Source: Chlorobiota bacterium
GTDB lineage: Bacteria; Bacteroidota; Ignavibacteria; OLB7
Assembly: GCA_016700335.1 (NCBI GenBank)
Contig: CP065014.1
Coordinates: forward strand, 2,889,001-2,953,000
Length of the DNA: 64,000 bases
Direction: 5' to 3'
Part shown: piece by piece, positions 47,709 to 57,771 of the stretch
How positions within the stretch are numbered: the first letter of the stretch is position 1
How the letters are laid out: each line of letters starts with the position of its first letter
Notes under the pieces: generated by a model
Told to the model about the DNA's origin: nothing
The model's database searches: none
The model's input: only the letters and a program-made list of their open reading frames with translations
Position numbers and translations under genes: made by a program

Positions 47709-48629
47709 TTATTTAAGCCCTACTAATTGCCATTGATTATAATATTCGGAATACCTAAATGTATATTGAGTCTCTTGTTTCTCACTTGGTGCAATTAGAT
47801 TAAAGAAAAATTCAACACCACTAATAACTAAATCTCCATTTACAAATCTAATTTTTCTTGCTCGGTCATCACCCCTTGGTCCTAACTGGACTAGAGTTAA
47901 TTCGAACCTTGGTTTGCCTATAAATTTACCTTTTTCATCAACTGCAATTGAATATACATCTGATGTTCTAGCCCTACCAAAAAACAATCTTTTTTCTGAA
48001 TTTAAAGTACCATAACAGACTGCAAAACCATCAATGTTATTTAATTGATTTATAACCTCTGGTTTACCTTGGTTTAGTGAAATAGCAAAAATTCTACCAT
48101 ATTCTGTTTTTAAATCTGAACCTGAAACTGAAGAAACATACATTACTTTTTTATCACATGAATAATCCATTCCTAAAATTCCAAATGAATTAGTTGGACC
48201 TGGGTTTTTTGCTTTTGGGAGGTCTAAAAACGAACCCATTTCTCCAGTGTTTGGGTTAATACGATAAATTATATTTTGTTTCATTGGCAAGTTTTCTAAT
48301 ATGTTTACGCTTGGCAATGGAGCTGTAAATACTACTCCTTCTTCAGTTGTAACAATAGGACCTAATGTACCAACTAATTTCCAAGTTGGATGTTGATATA
48401 CTCTTCTATTAGGGCTGTTAGTATATTCCATAAAGACTATTCCCTTAGTTTTCTTCTCAGTAGTACTAAATGCTGCCAAACTAACATTGAAGCCGAGCTT
48501 ACGGGCAAATTCTGGCAATTGCTTGCAAGTGTTTGAACTAAAACCAGCAGTTCCGCCACCTTGTTGGCTTTTAACTATTATTGATAAATTTAATAGTAAC
48601 AACAATAAAATTGAAATTCCCTTTTTCAT
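47709..48629 (-). CDS. Exported propeller-like protein
   Basis: A 306-residue protein with a signal peptide (cleavage near residue 21). It is beta-rich, with segments such as NIIYRINPNTGEMGSFLDLP, GILGMDYSCDKKVMYVSSVS and GRIFAISLNQGKPEVI that look like propeller strands. Two cysteines lie near CKQLPEF and YSCDKK. No T9SS sorting domain and no catalytic motif are seen. I do not recognise the family. The adjacent upstream gene on the same strand is the cassette B cargo protein, but a terminator lies between them. Confidence 0.7.
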   Translation of the reverse strand: MKKGISILLLLLLNLSIIVKSQQGGGTAGFSSNTCKQLPEFARKLGFNVSLAAFSTTEKKTKGIVFMEYTNSPNRRVYQHPTWKLVGTLGPIVTTEEGVVFTAPLPSVNILENLPMKQNIIYRINPNTGEMGSFLDLPKAKNPGPTNSFGILGMDYSCDKKVMYVSSVSGSDLKTEYGRIFAISLNQGKPEVINQLNNIDGFAVCYGTLNSEKRLFFGRARTSDVYSIAVDEKGKFIGKPRFELTLVQLGPRGDDRARKIRFVNGDLVISGVEFFFNLIAPSEKQETQYTFRYSEYYNQWQLVGLK

Positions 48630-48715
48630 AATTCGTATAATTATTATTAACCAATCAAGTCCTTAGATTTTGATTTTTCAAAAATAAGCATAACGCACTT
48701 ATGATTAAGTTTCAT

Positions 48716-48750
48716 AAAAAAAAAGACCTGAACTTTTATAGTCCAAGTCT
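48716..48750 (-). terminator. Rho-independent terminator after cassette B
   Basis: On the minus strand a 10-bp stem with two G-U pairs (48741-48750 with 48724-48733) is followed by a run of nine Ts, 24 bases beyond the stop of the cargo gene. Confidence 0.8.
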
Positions 48751-48773
48751 TGATTTACTTTATTTAGAAGACT

Positions 48774-50300
48774 TTACTTTTCATAGATTATCTTTTTTGT
48801 TTCTATCTTATGATTCTCATAAATTAAATTTATAAAATAATAACCTGTAACAAAGTTTGATAAATCTATATCCATTTTCTTTTGATTGTTGCTTAAAGTT
48901 CTTTCAAACAAACTCTTACCATTCAAATCATATAAATTAATTTTGATAGGCTTTTCTAAACTAGTGAAAATTATTTTTAGTTTATTTCCACTGATTTCAC
49001 TTTTTATATTATTTTGTTTATTTTCATTTTGGACTTCACTTATTTGATTCTCAATTTTGGCTACATAACCAAATGGCAAGTTATCTTGGGTTGTTGTATA
49101 TGTACTTTTTACCTTTTCTCCAACTACTACAAAATTACCATCTGAGGTTTGAATTGCATCACTTGGATTACAATCTAATGTATCTGGTTGCCAAATATTA
49201 GTACTTGTTATATTACCCAACAAATCTGTTGTCATTAACAAAAATTTCTTTGATCCATATAAATAATATCTTCCTAAATTTGGTGGTCCATTGTTCCAAA
49301 CTCCCTTTTTTGCTAATGTTCCACTAATCACAAAACCTAATTTATTGTTTAGAAAATGTAGTGATCTCAAATCTGTAAAATCATCTAGTGAAAATGATTT
49401 TTGCCAACTTTTCTCACCTTTCGAATCAAACTTTAATAAATAACTTACTGGTTGTTTTGGCATGATTGCACCTTCTGAATTTACCACACAAATAACATAA
49501 CCTCCATCTGGGGTTTGAACTAAACCTTTTACATTTTCATAATTATCATAATATTTAACCCAATCTAATTTTAAGCTAGAATTGTATTTTACCATTATTA
49601 ATCTTCTACTAATTGTTGGATACAGTAATACACTTGTAAAAAGGTATCCATCATCATTTGTTCTGATTACAATTCCACTACCGCTTTGAACCGAATCTGG
49701 GAAGCTTAGTGAATCCCTCCATACTAAACTATCCTTTTCGTCTAATTTTCTGAAGTAATAAAATTTTTTTCCACTATCTGATGGACTTTTATAACCACCT
49801 GAATTAAAACTTAAGAATAAACCATTTTCGTTAGTATTGCAAACTAATGGCAAAGTTTTATTAAAATCATCTTTCCCTTTTTTTAAATAGAAATTTGATG
49901 TATCACCATTTAGATAATTTATACTTCCTATTGAAAAAACTCCACCAGATCCAAATCCTGTCCAAAGCCCTCTAAACTTAATGATATTATCAGTTCTATT
50001 AAAATTAATTGAAATTGGGTATATAGGTGTCATAGAGCTATCACCAATTGTACTCAACCATATTTTCTCTCCATTTGAATTAGTTTTCAAAATTGCAGAA
50101 TTTATATCATATCTATATGCTTTAATAAGTAGGCTTTTATCAAATGTTTCTTGTACTGTTAGTGGTAAAATCTCTTGGTCATTTGGGTTGGTTTTACCAG
50201 TTAAATATGTTCTTTCCCAAAGGATTTTTGGTGATATTGATACTTGACTAATCAAGTTAAAACTAGTAATAAAATATACGAGAATTATAATTTTTTTCAT
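48774..50300 (-). CDS. Exported propeller protein with T9SS C-terminal sorting domain, cassette B
   Basis: About 508 residues. The ATG at 50300 is preferred over a TTG two codons upstream because MKKIIILVYFITSF begins the signal peptide. The middle has repeated strands with a GG(Y/F)(V/F)I-type pattern (DDGYLFTSV, DGGYVICVV, DGNFVVVGE). The last 80 residues (from ISGNKLKIIF, INLYDLNGKSLFERTL, MDIDLSNFVTGYYFINLIY, to KKIIYEK) are a type A T9SS sorting domain, so the protein should be exported to the cell surface by the type IX system. Its start is 9 bases after the stop of the cysteine-rich gene. Confidence 0.9.
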   Translation of the reverse strand: MKKIIILVYFITSFNLISQVSISPKILWERTYLTGKTNPNDQEILPLTVQETFDKSLLIKAYRYDINSAILKTNSNGEKIWLSTIGDSSMTPIYPISINFNRTDNIIKFRGLWTGFGSGGVFSIGSINYLNGDTSNFYLKKGKDDFNKTLPLVCNTNENGLFLSFNSGGYKSPSDSGKKFYYFRKLDEKDSLVWRDSLSFPDSVQSGSGIVIRTNDDGYLFTSVLLYPTISRRLIMVKYNSSLKLDWVKYYDNYENVKGLVQTPDGGYVICVVNSEGAIMPKQPVSYLLKFDSKGEKSWQKSFSLDDFTDLRSLHFLNNKLGFVISGTLAKKGVWNNGPPNLGRYYLYGSKKFLLMTTDLLGNITSTNIWQPDTLDCNPSDAIQTSDGNFVVVGEKVKSTYTTTQDNLPFGYVAKIENQISEVQNENKQNNIKSEISGNKLKIIFTSLEKPIKINLYDLNGKSLFERTLSNNQKKMDIDLSNFVTGYYFINLIYENHKIETKKIIYEK

Positions 50301-50309
50301 AATCAATTA

Positions 50310-51188
50310 TCAATATGTTTTTGAAATTCTTGGTATTAAAGTATCTTTTAAAATAATTGAGGTAGGAGGATTTGCACAAGGAGAAATACAATCTGTAGTA
50401 TATAAGTAAGTTAAATAATTTGGAACTACACCTCCTCCAAAAATATAACTGCAAGTAGGTAATTCATTTGGGCAGACAGGTTCTGGTGGATTTGATGAGA
50501 CAGTTTGAGTGTATTTTGGTCCTGGTGGAGTAGCACTAGTGTCCCAACAATAATCCCTACTTATAAAACAGCATGAATTATTATTACAGTTAACTTTCAC
50601 TACAAATCTATCAATTGCATATGGATAATTTCTATAATCATCATAAACACAACATGCTGTACATGAAGTCTCATAGTAACGAAAATGTGTAGCTATGTTA
50701 GGGCATTCTAATGATGATTCTTGATTAATAATTTTTAATGCATTATATCTTTTTGTAAATAAATCAGTACTAATCTGGCCAAAAGAATAATTCATCCAAT
50801 CAGTATAAGCTACACTATTAAAAGGTAAATGACTTGGGTAATTTGGCTCAAATAATTGCAAGAATGAAAGGCAAGCTGCACTTGGAGTTAAAGACCAACT
50901 AGTAGGAGAAACTTCGCAATTATTAGCCCCACACCAACGATATGCATAAAAAACTTTTACGGTACAAGAAGGGCAACAAGGTGGAACTATGTTTAATGAG
51001 GATTGAACCCAAGGCGTACAACCAGTAGTATCAGGTCCACAATATTGTATTTGAGCAAAGGCATTTTTTACGCTAACTAAACTCAATGAAATTGTAAATA
51101 AACATAACATAGTTAAATAAAGGTTTGAATCTTTTTTAACTGTGCTGTGCTGTGCTGTGCTGTGCTGTGCTGAAATTTTGTTATTCAT
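50310..51188 (-). CDS. Cysteine-rich exported protein of cassette B, with 5-bp repeats before the signal peptide
   Basis: A 292-residue protein. The ATG start is followed by MNNKISAQHSTAQHSTVKKD, coded by six copies of a 5-base unit (51141-51170), then a hydrophobic signal peptide (LTMLCLFTISLSLVSVKNAFA). The mature part has at least 20 cysteines in CC, CxxC and CxxCC groupings (CCPSCTVKVFYAYRWC, SCTACC, NCNNNSCC) and little else. Because the repeat unit is not a multiple of three, gain or loss of one copy would switch the frame. It is currently in frame. The product may be surface-displayed or periplasmic. It is translationally close to the T9SS cargo gene. Confidence 0.85.
   Translation of the reverse strand: MNNKISAQHSTAQHSTVKKDSNLYLTMLCLFTISLSLVSVKNAFAQIQYCGPDTTGCTPWVQSSLNIVPPCCPSCTVKVFYAYRWCGANNCEVSPTSWSLTPSAACLSFLQLFEPNYPSHLPFNSVAYTDWMNYSFGQISTDLFTKRYNALKIINQESSLECPNIATHFRYYETSCTACCVYDDYRNYPYAIDRFVVKVNCNNNSCCFISRDYCWDTSATPPGPKYTQTVSSNPPEPVCPNELPTCSYIFGGGVVPNYLTYLYTTDCISPCANPPTSIILKDTLIPRISKTY
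51141..51170 (+). repeat. Pentanucleotide tandem repeat, six copies of TGTGC
   Basis: TGTGC six times in a row, lying inside the coding region of the cysteine-rich gene between its ATG and its signal peptide. This is a typical layout for a slippage-driven phase-variable gene. Confidence 0.97.
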
Positions 51189-51348
51189 TCTAATATAAAT
51201 TTAAAATTATAAAAAATAATCCTAATATCTTAACAATCTATCACAAACTTAATAAATTAATTTTAATATTAAATCAAATATTTTTAGATAGTTTTTTATT
51301 TTGATTTATTTTTTTTCTTTAACAAATTAATAATTAAATCTTATGAAA

Positions 51349-52137
51349 TCAATTAGAAATTCTAATAAAATCATCATTTGATTTTAATAATGCATTAAAA
51401 TATGGGGTTTGGTAATCCTTATATAAATCTTCAACATTTATTTCATCTTTTCGCAAAATATAAAATGGGTCTTTTCCTCTTTGATATGAGTTGATTCTCA
51501 AGTAACATAATTTATTATTTAAACTATCTGGTACTTTATATTTGATTGAAAAGATAATAGGATTAATAGAATATATCACAGGTTTTTCATCTTCAATTTT
51601 TGTTGGAATCATTATACTATCAAGTAATTTCAATCTTTTATTTTCAGAGTAAGAAATTAGTTATACTGAAAAACTCAAAGTATCTTCTGAAGAATAATCT
51701 CTATTTTGATTAATAGAACTTATCCAATTAAATCTTCTAAAAAAACTCAAGGAATCCCCTTTTCTTAAAGTAAAAAAATCTGTTTTACTATTTGCTATTC
51801 TTAATGAATCTGTATTCCCCTCAAGCCTTCTTTTCATCTGACAAAAATTTAATAATCTAATTCTACTCTGATTCAATTTAAATGTAGTAAACAAACAAGT
51901 GATGGTACAAGAATCGTAATACTTTATATATTTGTATGAGGCAATTGGGCGAAGTATTGGCCCTAATTTAGTATCTCCTGTGTTAGTTTTTACCAAAGGT
52001 CTGAGCATTAAATTCTGATCCTGAAAATCTTTACATGGCTAATCATCTTCATTTGAATGAGAATATAATAAATTAGTAAAACTGCAAATAAATAAAGAGG
52101 AAGAGAGCATGATAATTATTCTAATTCTTGTAATCAT
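51349..52137 (-). pseudogene. Exported-protein gene interrupted by two in-frame stop codons
   Basis: One frame runs from an ATG at 52137 (MITRIRIIIMLSSSLFICSF, a signal peptide) through a TAG at 52039-52041 after 32 codons, a 115-codon section, a TAA at 51661-51663, and a further 103 codons to a TGA at 51349-51351. All three parts are in the same register, so this is one gene of about 260 codons broken by two point nonsense changes. The sequence is polar with a CTITCLF segment. I do not recognise the family. It lies immediately upstream of the cassette B cysteine-rich gene on the same strand. Confidence 0.75.
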
Positions 52138-52239
52138 AATGATATAACATTTAGGTTGAAATAAATATTTTCTAAAACAACTAGTTGTATTAAACAGATT
52201 TAATATTATATTAATATTTTAATGATTACAAAAATTAAT

Positions 52240-53802
52240 TTAAAACTCAAATTTAATATTTCTTTCATATACTTCCTCCATTAGTCCTTTCTTCCTTTCT
52301 GCACTCCATACCTCAAGTTGAGGATCTTCATCATTATTAATTTTCAAATTAAAAGTAATTGAATCTTTATCAAATTTTGTTGTAATATCATTTACAATTT
52401 GTTTGTGCGAACGGTCTAGCCCTTCAGCTATTCTTAAAATAGAAGCTAATTTATTAACTATTTCTTTTTCTTTAATTGATAAACCTTGATAATCGTTATG
52501 AGTAATTTTAGGATGAGATTTTCTATGATAACGAGTTGTGTTACCAATCATTCCTAATTCATTTTCTGTAAAACCATACATTTCGCTATGCCGAATTAAG
52601 TAGAGTGAATGTTTGTGGTGAGATGATTTTGAGATAAAATAACCAATGTCATGTAGCAATGAAGCGGCTTCTAAGTAAGCACGAGCTTCCTGTGGTAAAT
52701 TGTGCAATTCAAATAAATCATCATATATTTTCAATGCCATTTTGCAAACATGAGTTCCATGAATTTCGGAGAATTGATATTTATTTCCAGTAATTAAAAT
52801 ACTTTCTAACCTTTCATTTCCTAAATGATAACCAGCAATTTCATCTGAAGATTCACTAATCTGCTTATCAATCCAATCAATTAAAATTCCCTCACGAAGA
52901 GCATAATTGCTGACAACAAACTCTTTTACATCTAATGAATAAAGTATTGTTTGAAAAGTAATAGCACCTGCAACAATTATATCAGCTCGCTTTGGATCCA
53001 TTCCTGGGAGTTTAGCTCTTTTACTAAAATTTTTTGCTTGTATTATATTTTCAGTTATTTCATCAATCTCTTTTCTCTTAATAGTAACTCCGTTAAGATT
53101 ATCTGGAATTTTTTCACCACGCATTGCAAGCACCATTGAAGCAAGAGTTTGAATAGTACCACTTGTTCCAACAAACTTTTTAAAGCCATTATTTTTTATA
53201 GTTTCAGCAGCTAAAAAAATTTCATTACGAATAAACTCTTTGCAATCTTCAACTTGAAGTTGATTTACATCTTCGTTTGGAAAGTACTTTTCGCTCATTC
53301 TGATTGCTCCAATTTTAAAACTTGTAGCAAATGCTAATTCACCATTGTTTGCTGATAATAATTCCGCACTACCACCACCAATATCACACAAACCAATTTT
53401 ACTTTTTTCAAGTTCCAGTGATTTAGAAGCACCAAGAAAAATCAATCTTGATTCTTCGTAACCGGAAACAACTTCAATATTAATACCAGATTCGTTAAAA
53501 ACTTTTTCGACAAATACATCTTTGTTTTCTGCTTCTCGAACAGCACTTGTTGCAACTGCTCTAATTGCATCAACATTATTTTCTTTAGCAATCTTTGCAA
53601 AGCTTTTTAATGCTTTAACTCCTTCAGAAATTGCATCATCAGAAAGATGTAAAAATTTGCCTCCTCCTTCCCCTAATCTAACTGGGGCTTTCATTTTATC
53701 TAGAACACTAAATTTCCCATCTGGTGAAACTTTAGCAATAACCAAATGCAAACTATTTGAGCCCACATCTATAGCAGCAAGACGTTTAAACTTAGAAGGC
53801 AC
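52240..53802 (-). CDS. ppx: Exopolyphosphatase / guanosine pentaphosphatase (Ppx/GppA) with C-terminal HD domain
   Basis: A 520-residue protein from a GTG start. It has the ASKHA fold: AAIDVGSNSLHLVIA (phosphate-binding 1), ATSAVREAENKD, VVSGYEESRLIFLG, GLCDIGGGSAEL and FVGTSGTIQTLASMV. The C-terminal part (about 325-510) is HD-like, with ASLLHDIGYF. It degrades polyphosphate and/or pppGpp. It stands alone. The choice between Ppx and GppA cannot be made from sequence alone. Confidence 0.92.
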   Translation of the reverse strand: MPSKFKRLAAIDVGSNSLHLVIAKVSPDGKFSVLDKMKAPVRLGEGGGKFLHLSDDAISEGVKALKSFAKIAKENNVDAIRAVATSAVREAENKDVFVEKVFNESGINIEVVSGYEESRLIFLGASKSLELEKSKIGLCDIGGGSAELLSANNGELAFATSFKIGAIRMSEKYFPNEDVNQLQVEDCKEFIRNEIFLAAETIKNNGFKKFVGTSGTIQTLASMVLAMRGEKIPDNLNGVTIKRKEIDEITENIIQAKNFSKRAKLPGMDPKRADIIVAGAITFQTILYSLDVKEFVVSNYALREGILIDWIDKQISESSDEIAGYHLGNERLESILITGNKYQFSEIHGTHVCKMALKIYDDLFELHNLPQEARAYLEAASLLHDIGYFISKSSHHKHSLYLIRHSEMYGFTENELGMIGNTTRYHRKSHPKITHNDYQGLSIKEKEIVNKLASILRIAEGLDRSHKQIVNDITTKFDKDSITFNLKINNDEDPQLEVWSAERKKGLMEEVYERNIKFEF

Positions 53803-54075
53803 AGATAAATTTTAATTTAATGAATGTTGGTTTAATTAGACAAAATCATAAATTTTTAAACAATTTATAAATCAAGGATATAACTTATATTTTCTAAAAC
53901 TTATGTAAGCAAAATTAGAAAGTAAAACACAAACTCAATATTAAATATTTCTTGAATTTAAAATTTGCAACAATAATTAGATTACATTTTTACAATGTTT
54001 TATATTTAACAGTTTACAAGTTTTCTAATTGATTATTATTTATTTTTACAATATTATTTATCAATTAATTTAAAA

Positions 54076-55740
54076 ATGTCAGAAATAAATTCAAAAAAAA
54101 TATATAGATCCCCAAGAGGTTCAAAGTTGTCATGTGCCAACTGGCAAATTGAGGCTGCTTATAGAATGATTCAAAACAATCTTGATCCTGAAGTAGCAGA
54201 GCTACCAGATGAGCTTATAGTATATGGTGGATTAGGTAAAGCAGCTAGAAATCATCAATCGCTTGAAGCAATTTTAGAATCATTATTAAAGCTCAAGCCA
54301 GATGAAACTTTACTTATCCAATCTGGTAAACCGGTTGGTGTTTTCAAAACATATGAAAATGCTCCTCGCGTTATAATAGCTAATTCAAACTTGGTTCCTA
54401 ATTGGGCTAACTGGGACGAATTCCGAAGGTTAGATGCTATGGGATTAATTATGTACGGTCAGATGACTGCAGGAAGCTGGATTTATATTGGTACACAAGG
54501 AATTTTACAAGGAACGTATGAAACTTTTTTAGAATGTGCCAACCAACATTTTGGAGGTAGCTTGTCAGGGAAATTATGTGTAACAGCTGGCTTGGGAGGA
54601 ATGGGTGGTGCTCAGCCACTTGCAATAACAATGAACAAAGGAGCAGCATTATGTATAGAAGCAGAAGAATGGAGAATTGATAAAAGATTACATGATGGTT
54701 ATTGTGATAAAAAAGCAACAACTTTAGATGAAGCTCTTTCATACTTAAAAATTGCTCAAGAAAAAGGAGAAGGGTTATCAATAGGGTTATTAGGAAATGC
54801 AGCAGAGATTTTACCTCAAATGTTAAATAGGAACATAATTCCAGATGTATTAACAGATCAAACTTCTGCTCATGATCCACTTAACGGTTACTATCCTGCT
54901 GGAATAACAATTGAAGAAGCAAAATTATTAAGGAAAAATAATAAAGAAGAATATCTCGAACTCGCATCAGAATCTATTCGCAAACATGTTGAAACTATGG
55001 TTGCTATGCAAGATAAAGGTTCTATTGTTTTTGATTATGGAAATAATATCAGAGCAGAGGCTCTGAAAGCAGGTTTTAATAGAGCTTATTCTTTTAAGGG
55101 ATTTGTTCCAGAATATATTAGACCACTTTTTTGTGATGGTAAAGGTCCGTTCAGATGGGTAGCATTATCAGGAGATGAGCAAGATATTTTTGCTACTGAT
55201 AAAGCAATACTTGAGTTATTCCCAGATGATATTGGTTTGCATAGATGGATTAATATGGCACAAAAAAAAGTTCATTGGCAGGGTTTGCCAGCTAGAATTT
55301 GTTGGCTTGGATATGGTGAACGTGAAAAAGCTGGTTTATTATTTAATGAAATGGTAAAAGATGGTAGAGTTTCTGCACCAATTGTTATTGGTCGGGATCA
55401 TCTTGATTGCGGCTCAGTAGCAAGCCCTAACCGTGAAACTGAAGCAATGTTAGATGGAAGCGATGCAATAAGTGATTGGGTTATGCTAAATTTTGCACTA
55501 AACGCTATTGGTGGTGCTACTTGGGTTTCTCTTCATCATGGTGGTGGAGTCGGTATGGGCTACAGCCAACACGCAGGTATGGTTATTGTGGCAGATGGGA
55601 CTGATGAAGCTTCTTCCAAGCTTTCAAGAGTTTTAACTTATGATCCAGGAATGGGTATAATAAGGCATTCAGATGCTGGTTACCAGAGAGCAATTGACAA
55701 TGCTAAAAAACATAATATTATTATCCCTATGATGAAATAA
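54076..55740 (+). CDS. hutU: Urocanate hydratase
   Basis: A 554-residue enzyme of histidine degradation that adds water to urocanate with NAD as an electrophile. Diagnostic segments are IVYGGLGKAARNH, QSGKPVGVFKT, TAGLGGMGGAQPLAITMN for NAD binding, DQTSAHDPLNGYYPAG, and GRDHLDCGSVASPNRETEAM with the conserved active-site cysteine. The length is normal for the family. hutH, hutI and hutG are not adjacent, so the rest of the pathway must lie elsewhere. Confidence 0.96.
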   Translation: MSEINSKKIYRSPRGSKLSCANWQIEAAYRMIQNNLDPEVAELPDELIVYGGLGKAARNHQSLEAILESLLKLKPDETLLIQSGKPVGVFKTYENAPRVIIANSNLVPNWANWDEFRRLDAMGLIMYGQMTAGSWIYIGTQGILQGTYETFLECANQHFGGSLSGKLCVTAGLGGMGGAQPLAITMNKGAALCIEAEEWRIDKRLHDGYCDKKATTLDEALSYLKIAQEKGEGLSIGLLGNAAEILPQMLNRNIIPDVLTDQTSAHDPLNGYYPAGITIEEAKLLRKNNKEEYLELASESIRKHVETMVAMQDKGSIVFDYGNNIRAEALKAGFNRAYSFKGFVPEYIRPLFCDGKGPFRWVALSGDEQDIFATDKAILELFPDDIGLHRWINMAQKKVHWQGLPARICWLGYGEREKAGLLFNEMVKDGRVSAPIVIGRDHLDCGSVASPNRETEAMLDGSDAISDWVMLNFALNAIGGATWVSLHHGGGVGMGYSQHAGMVIVADGTDEASSKLSRVLTYDPGMGIIRHSDAGYQRAIDNAKKHNIIIPMMK

Positions 55741-55784
55741 ATTTATTTTGGTAGTCTTTTTTTAATTTATAATCAAATTTATTG

Positions 55785-57230
55785 TTAATAAGACTTTGCA
55801 AAAAGTGCAATCTCATTTGCTTTAACCCCAGTATAAAAGCAATTGCCAATTTCACTTGGTTGATCTAATGGGAAACATCTTAAGGTTGCTCCAGTTTGAT
55901 CTTTTAATATTTTTTCCATTTCACTAGTTCCTGCCCAAGCAGCTCTTACCCATTTCCCAGACTCTATAACTAATTTAAATTCTTCAAGATTAGTAACATC
56001 AATTATATTTGAATCTCTAAATAAAATTGCTTTTTGTAGAATTGAGTTTTGAATATCTTCAAGCCAATTTACAGCTGTTGTTCCAACTTCATCAACAGGT
56101 ATTCCAAATTGCTTGCCCTCTTTTCCTGGTTTATCTCTTCTTGCAAAAACTACTGCATTTTTTGCTACATCTTTAGGTCCAATTTCAATTCTTAATGGAA
56201 CACCTTTCATTTCCCATTCATTATATTTCCATCCAGGAGTTTCTTGTTCTGACATATCTGATTTAACACGAATTCCTGATAATTTCAACAATTTTTCTAC
56301 ATTACTGCACATTTCAAACACTGCTTGTTTATCTTCTTCTTTCTGCCAAATAGGCACAATTATTGCTTGAAAAGGGGCTAATCTGGGTGGTAGTACTAAG
56401 CCCTTATCATCTCCATGAGCCATTATAATTCCCCCAACCATTCTTGTTGAAACTCCCCAAGAAGTTTGCCAAGGATACTCTAACTCTCCATTTTGTGTAA
56501 GGAATCTAGTATTAAAAGCCTTTGCAAAATTTTGCCCTAAATTGTGAGATGTTCCAGATTGTAATGCCTTTCCATCTCCCATCATTGCCTCAATTGTATA
56601 GGTTCTTTCAGCTCCAGCAAATTTTTCATTTTCGGATTTCCGTCCATAAATGACTGGTATTGCAGCTTCGTTATAAGCAAAATCTGAATATACCTTTAGC
56701 ATTTTCAAGGTTTCTTCCTCTGCTTCTTCTGGTGTTGAATGGGCTGTGTGACCTTCTTGCCACAAAAATTCAGTTGTCCTTAGGAATGGTTTGGTTTTCA
56801 TTTCCCATCTAACTACATTAGCCCATTGATTTATTAAAACAGGTAAATCTCGATATGACTTAATCCAATTTGAATACATATGATTGATAATTGTTTCGCT
56901 AGTTGGGCGAACTACTAAAGCCTCCTCTAATTCTTTCCCACCAGCATGAGTAACTAATGCCAACTCAGGTGAAAATCCCTCAACATGTTGAGCCTCCTTC
57001 ATTATAAATGAATAGGGAATAAACATTGGGAAGTATGCATTTTCATGACCAGTCTCTTTAAAACTTTTATCTAATGCTTGTTGAATTAACTCCCATATTG
57101 CATAACCATAAGGTCTAATAACCATTGTCCCTTTAACAGGACCATAGTCAACAAGTTTCGCTTTTTGGATAACATCTAAGTACCATTGAGAATAATCTTC
57201 ACCACGAGGAGTTACTTTTTCTTCTGACAT
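55785..57230 (-). CDS. proS: Prolyl-tRNA synthetase (archaeal/eukaryote-like short form)
   Basis: A 481-residue class II synthetase of the short type without the bacterial editing insertion. It has DYSQWYLDVIQKAKL, GTMVIRPYGYAIWELIQ, VVRPTSETIINHMY (class II motif 2 region), RTTEFLWQEGHTAH, QSGTSHNLGQNFAKAF and VGGIIMAHGDDKGLVLPP. The C-terminus ends with an aromatic residue (Tyr) as expected for this form. It charges tRNA-Pro in the cytosol. It is common in Bacteroidota and relatives. Confidence 0.95.
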   Translation of the reverse strand: MSEEKVTPRGEDYSQWYLDVIQKAKLVDYGPVKGTMVIRPYGYAIWELIQQALDKSFKETGHENAYFPMFIPYSFIMKEAQHVEGFSPELALVTHAGGKELEEALVVRPTSETIINHMYSNWIKSYRDLPVLINQWANVVRWEMKTKPFLRTTEFLWQEGHTAHSTPEEAEEETLKMLKVYSDFAYNEAAIPVIYGRKSENEKFAGAERTYTIEAMMGDGKALQSGTSHNLGQNFAKAFNTRFLTQNGELEYPWQTSWGVSTRMVGGIIMAHGDDKGLVLPPRLAPFQAIIVPIWQKEEDKQAVFEMCSNVEKLLKLSGIRVKSDMSEQETPGWKYNEWEMKGVPLRIEIGPKDVAKNAVVFARRDKPGKEGKQFGIPVDEVGTTAVNWLEDIQNSILQKAILFRDSNIIDVTNLEEFKLVIESGKWVRAAWAGTSEMEKILKDQTGATLRCFPLDQPSEIGNCFYTGVKANEIALFAKSY

Positions 57231-57387
57231 TTATAAGAGAATTTTATGTTGTTATAATTAACAAATATATGAAAATCAATTTTGTTCAATTCATAATTTG
57301 ATATTTTCAACTAAATTTTAAATGATATTTATCAATCTATTAAATGAAGTATATCAAATTTAATTTTTTTGTTTTTAATTTTTTTGA

Positions 57388-57504
57388 ATGGTAGGAATTT
57401 TTATAAATGGGTGTATTTTCCAAGATAATCAAATGAAAGATGTACCAATAGATTCAAATGGATTAGTAATAGTAGAATATAAATTTGTTAACTTAGGAAT
57501 GTAA
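57388..57504 (+). CDS. Very small ORF, possibly a gene remnant
   Basis: 38 codons with an ATG start (MVGIFINGCIFQDNQMKD, ending FVNLGM). It is too short for family recognition and could be a remnant of a longer exported protein. It and the next ORF occupy the roughly 580-base gap between proS and the S74 gene, which otherwise shows nothing. Confidence 0.2.
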   Translation: MVGIFINGCIFQDNQMKDVPIDSNGLVIVEYKFVNLGM

Positions 57505-57533
57505 TTAATTAAACAATCAAAAATAAAATAAAC

Positions 57534-57686
57534 ATGGAAAAAAGTACATTTAAAGAAATAATGATATCAGACGGTGGGATGACAATAACTCCACCACCAA
57601 AGTCAAAGCCAGATGATGTTGGAAACTCAAAGCCAGCTGGTGAAAAAAAGGTGAAAACAATTGAAAATATGAAAATGAGATTTTGA
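57534..57686 (+). CDS. Small hypothetical protein
   Basis: 50 codons with an ATG start (MEKSTFKEIMISDGGMTITP), Lys/Pro-rich and hydrophilic, with no signal peptide. A plus-strand terminator lies 86 bases downstream, which suggests a plus-strand transcript here. It could equally be the site of a small RNA. Confidence 0.35.
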   Translation: MEKSTFKEIMISDGGMTITPPPKSKPDDVGNSKPAGEKKVKTIENMKMRF

Positions 57687-57771
57687 AAATTTTATTAGCC
57701 AATTAAAACCCAACTCAATTAAAACTAAGAAAACCATTTAGTAAATTAATTATAATTTTAAACTGTAATCT

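Noticed and set aside
51141..51170. CRISPR-like repeat
   Set aside because: The 5-bp units are contiguous with no spacers; it is a simple sequence repeat inside a gene.
51349..52137. Stop-codon reassignment or suppression
   Set aside because: TAG, TAA and TGA are used as normal stops in the housekeeping genes of this window, so recoding of two different stops in one gene is unlikely.
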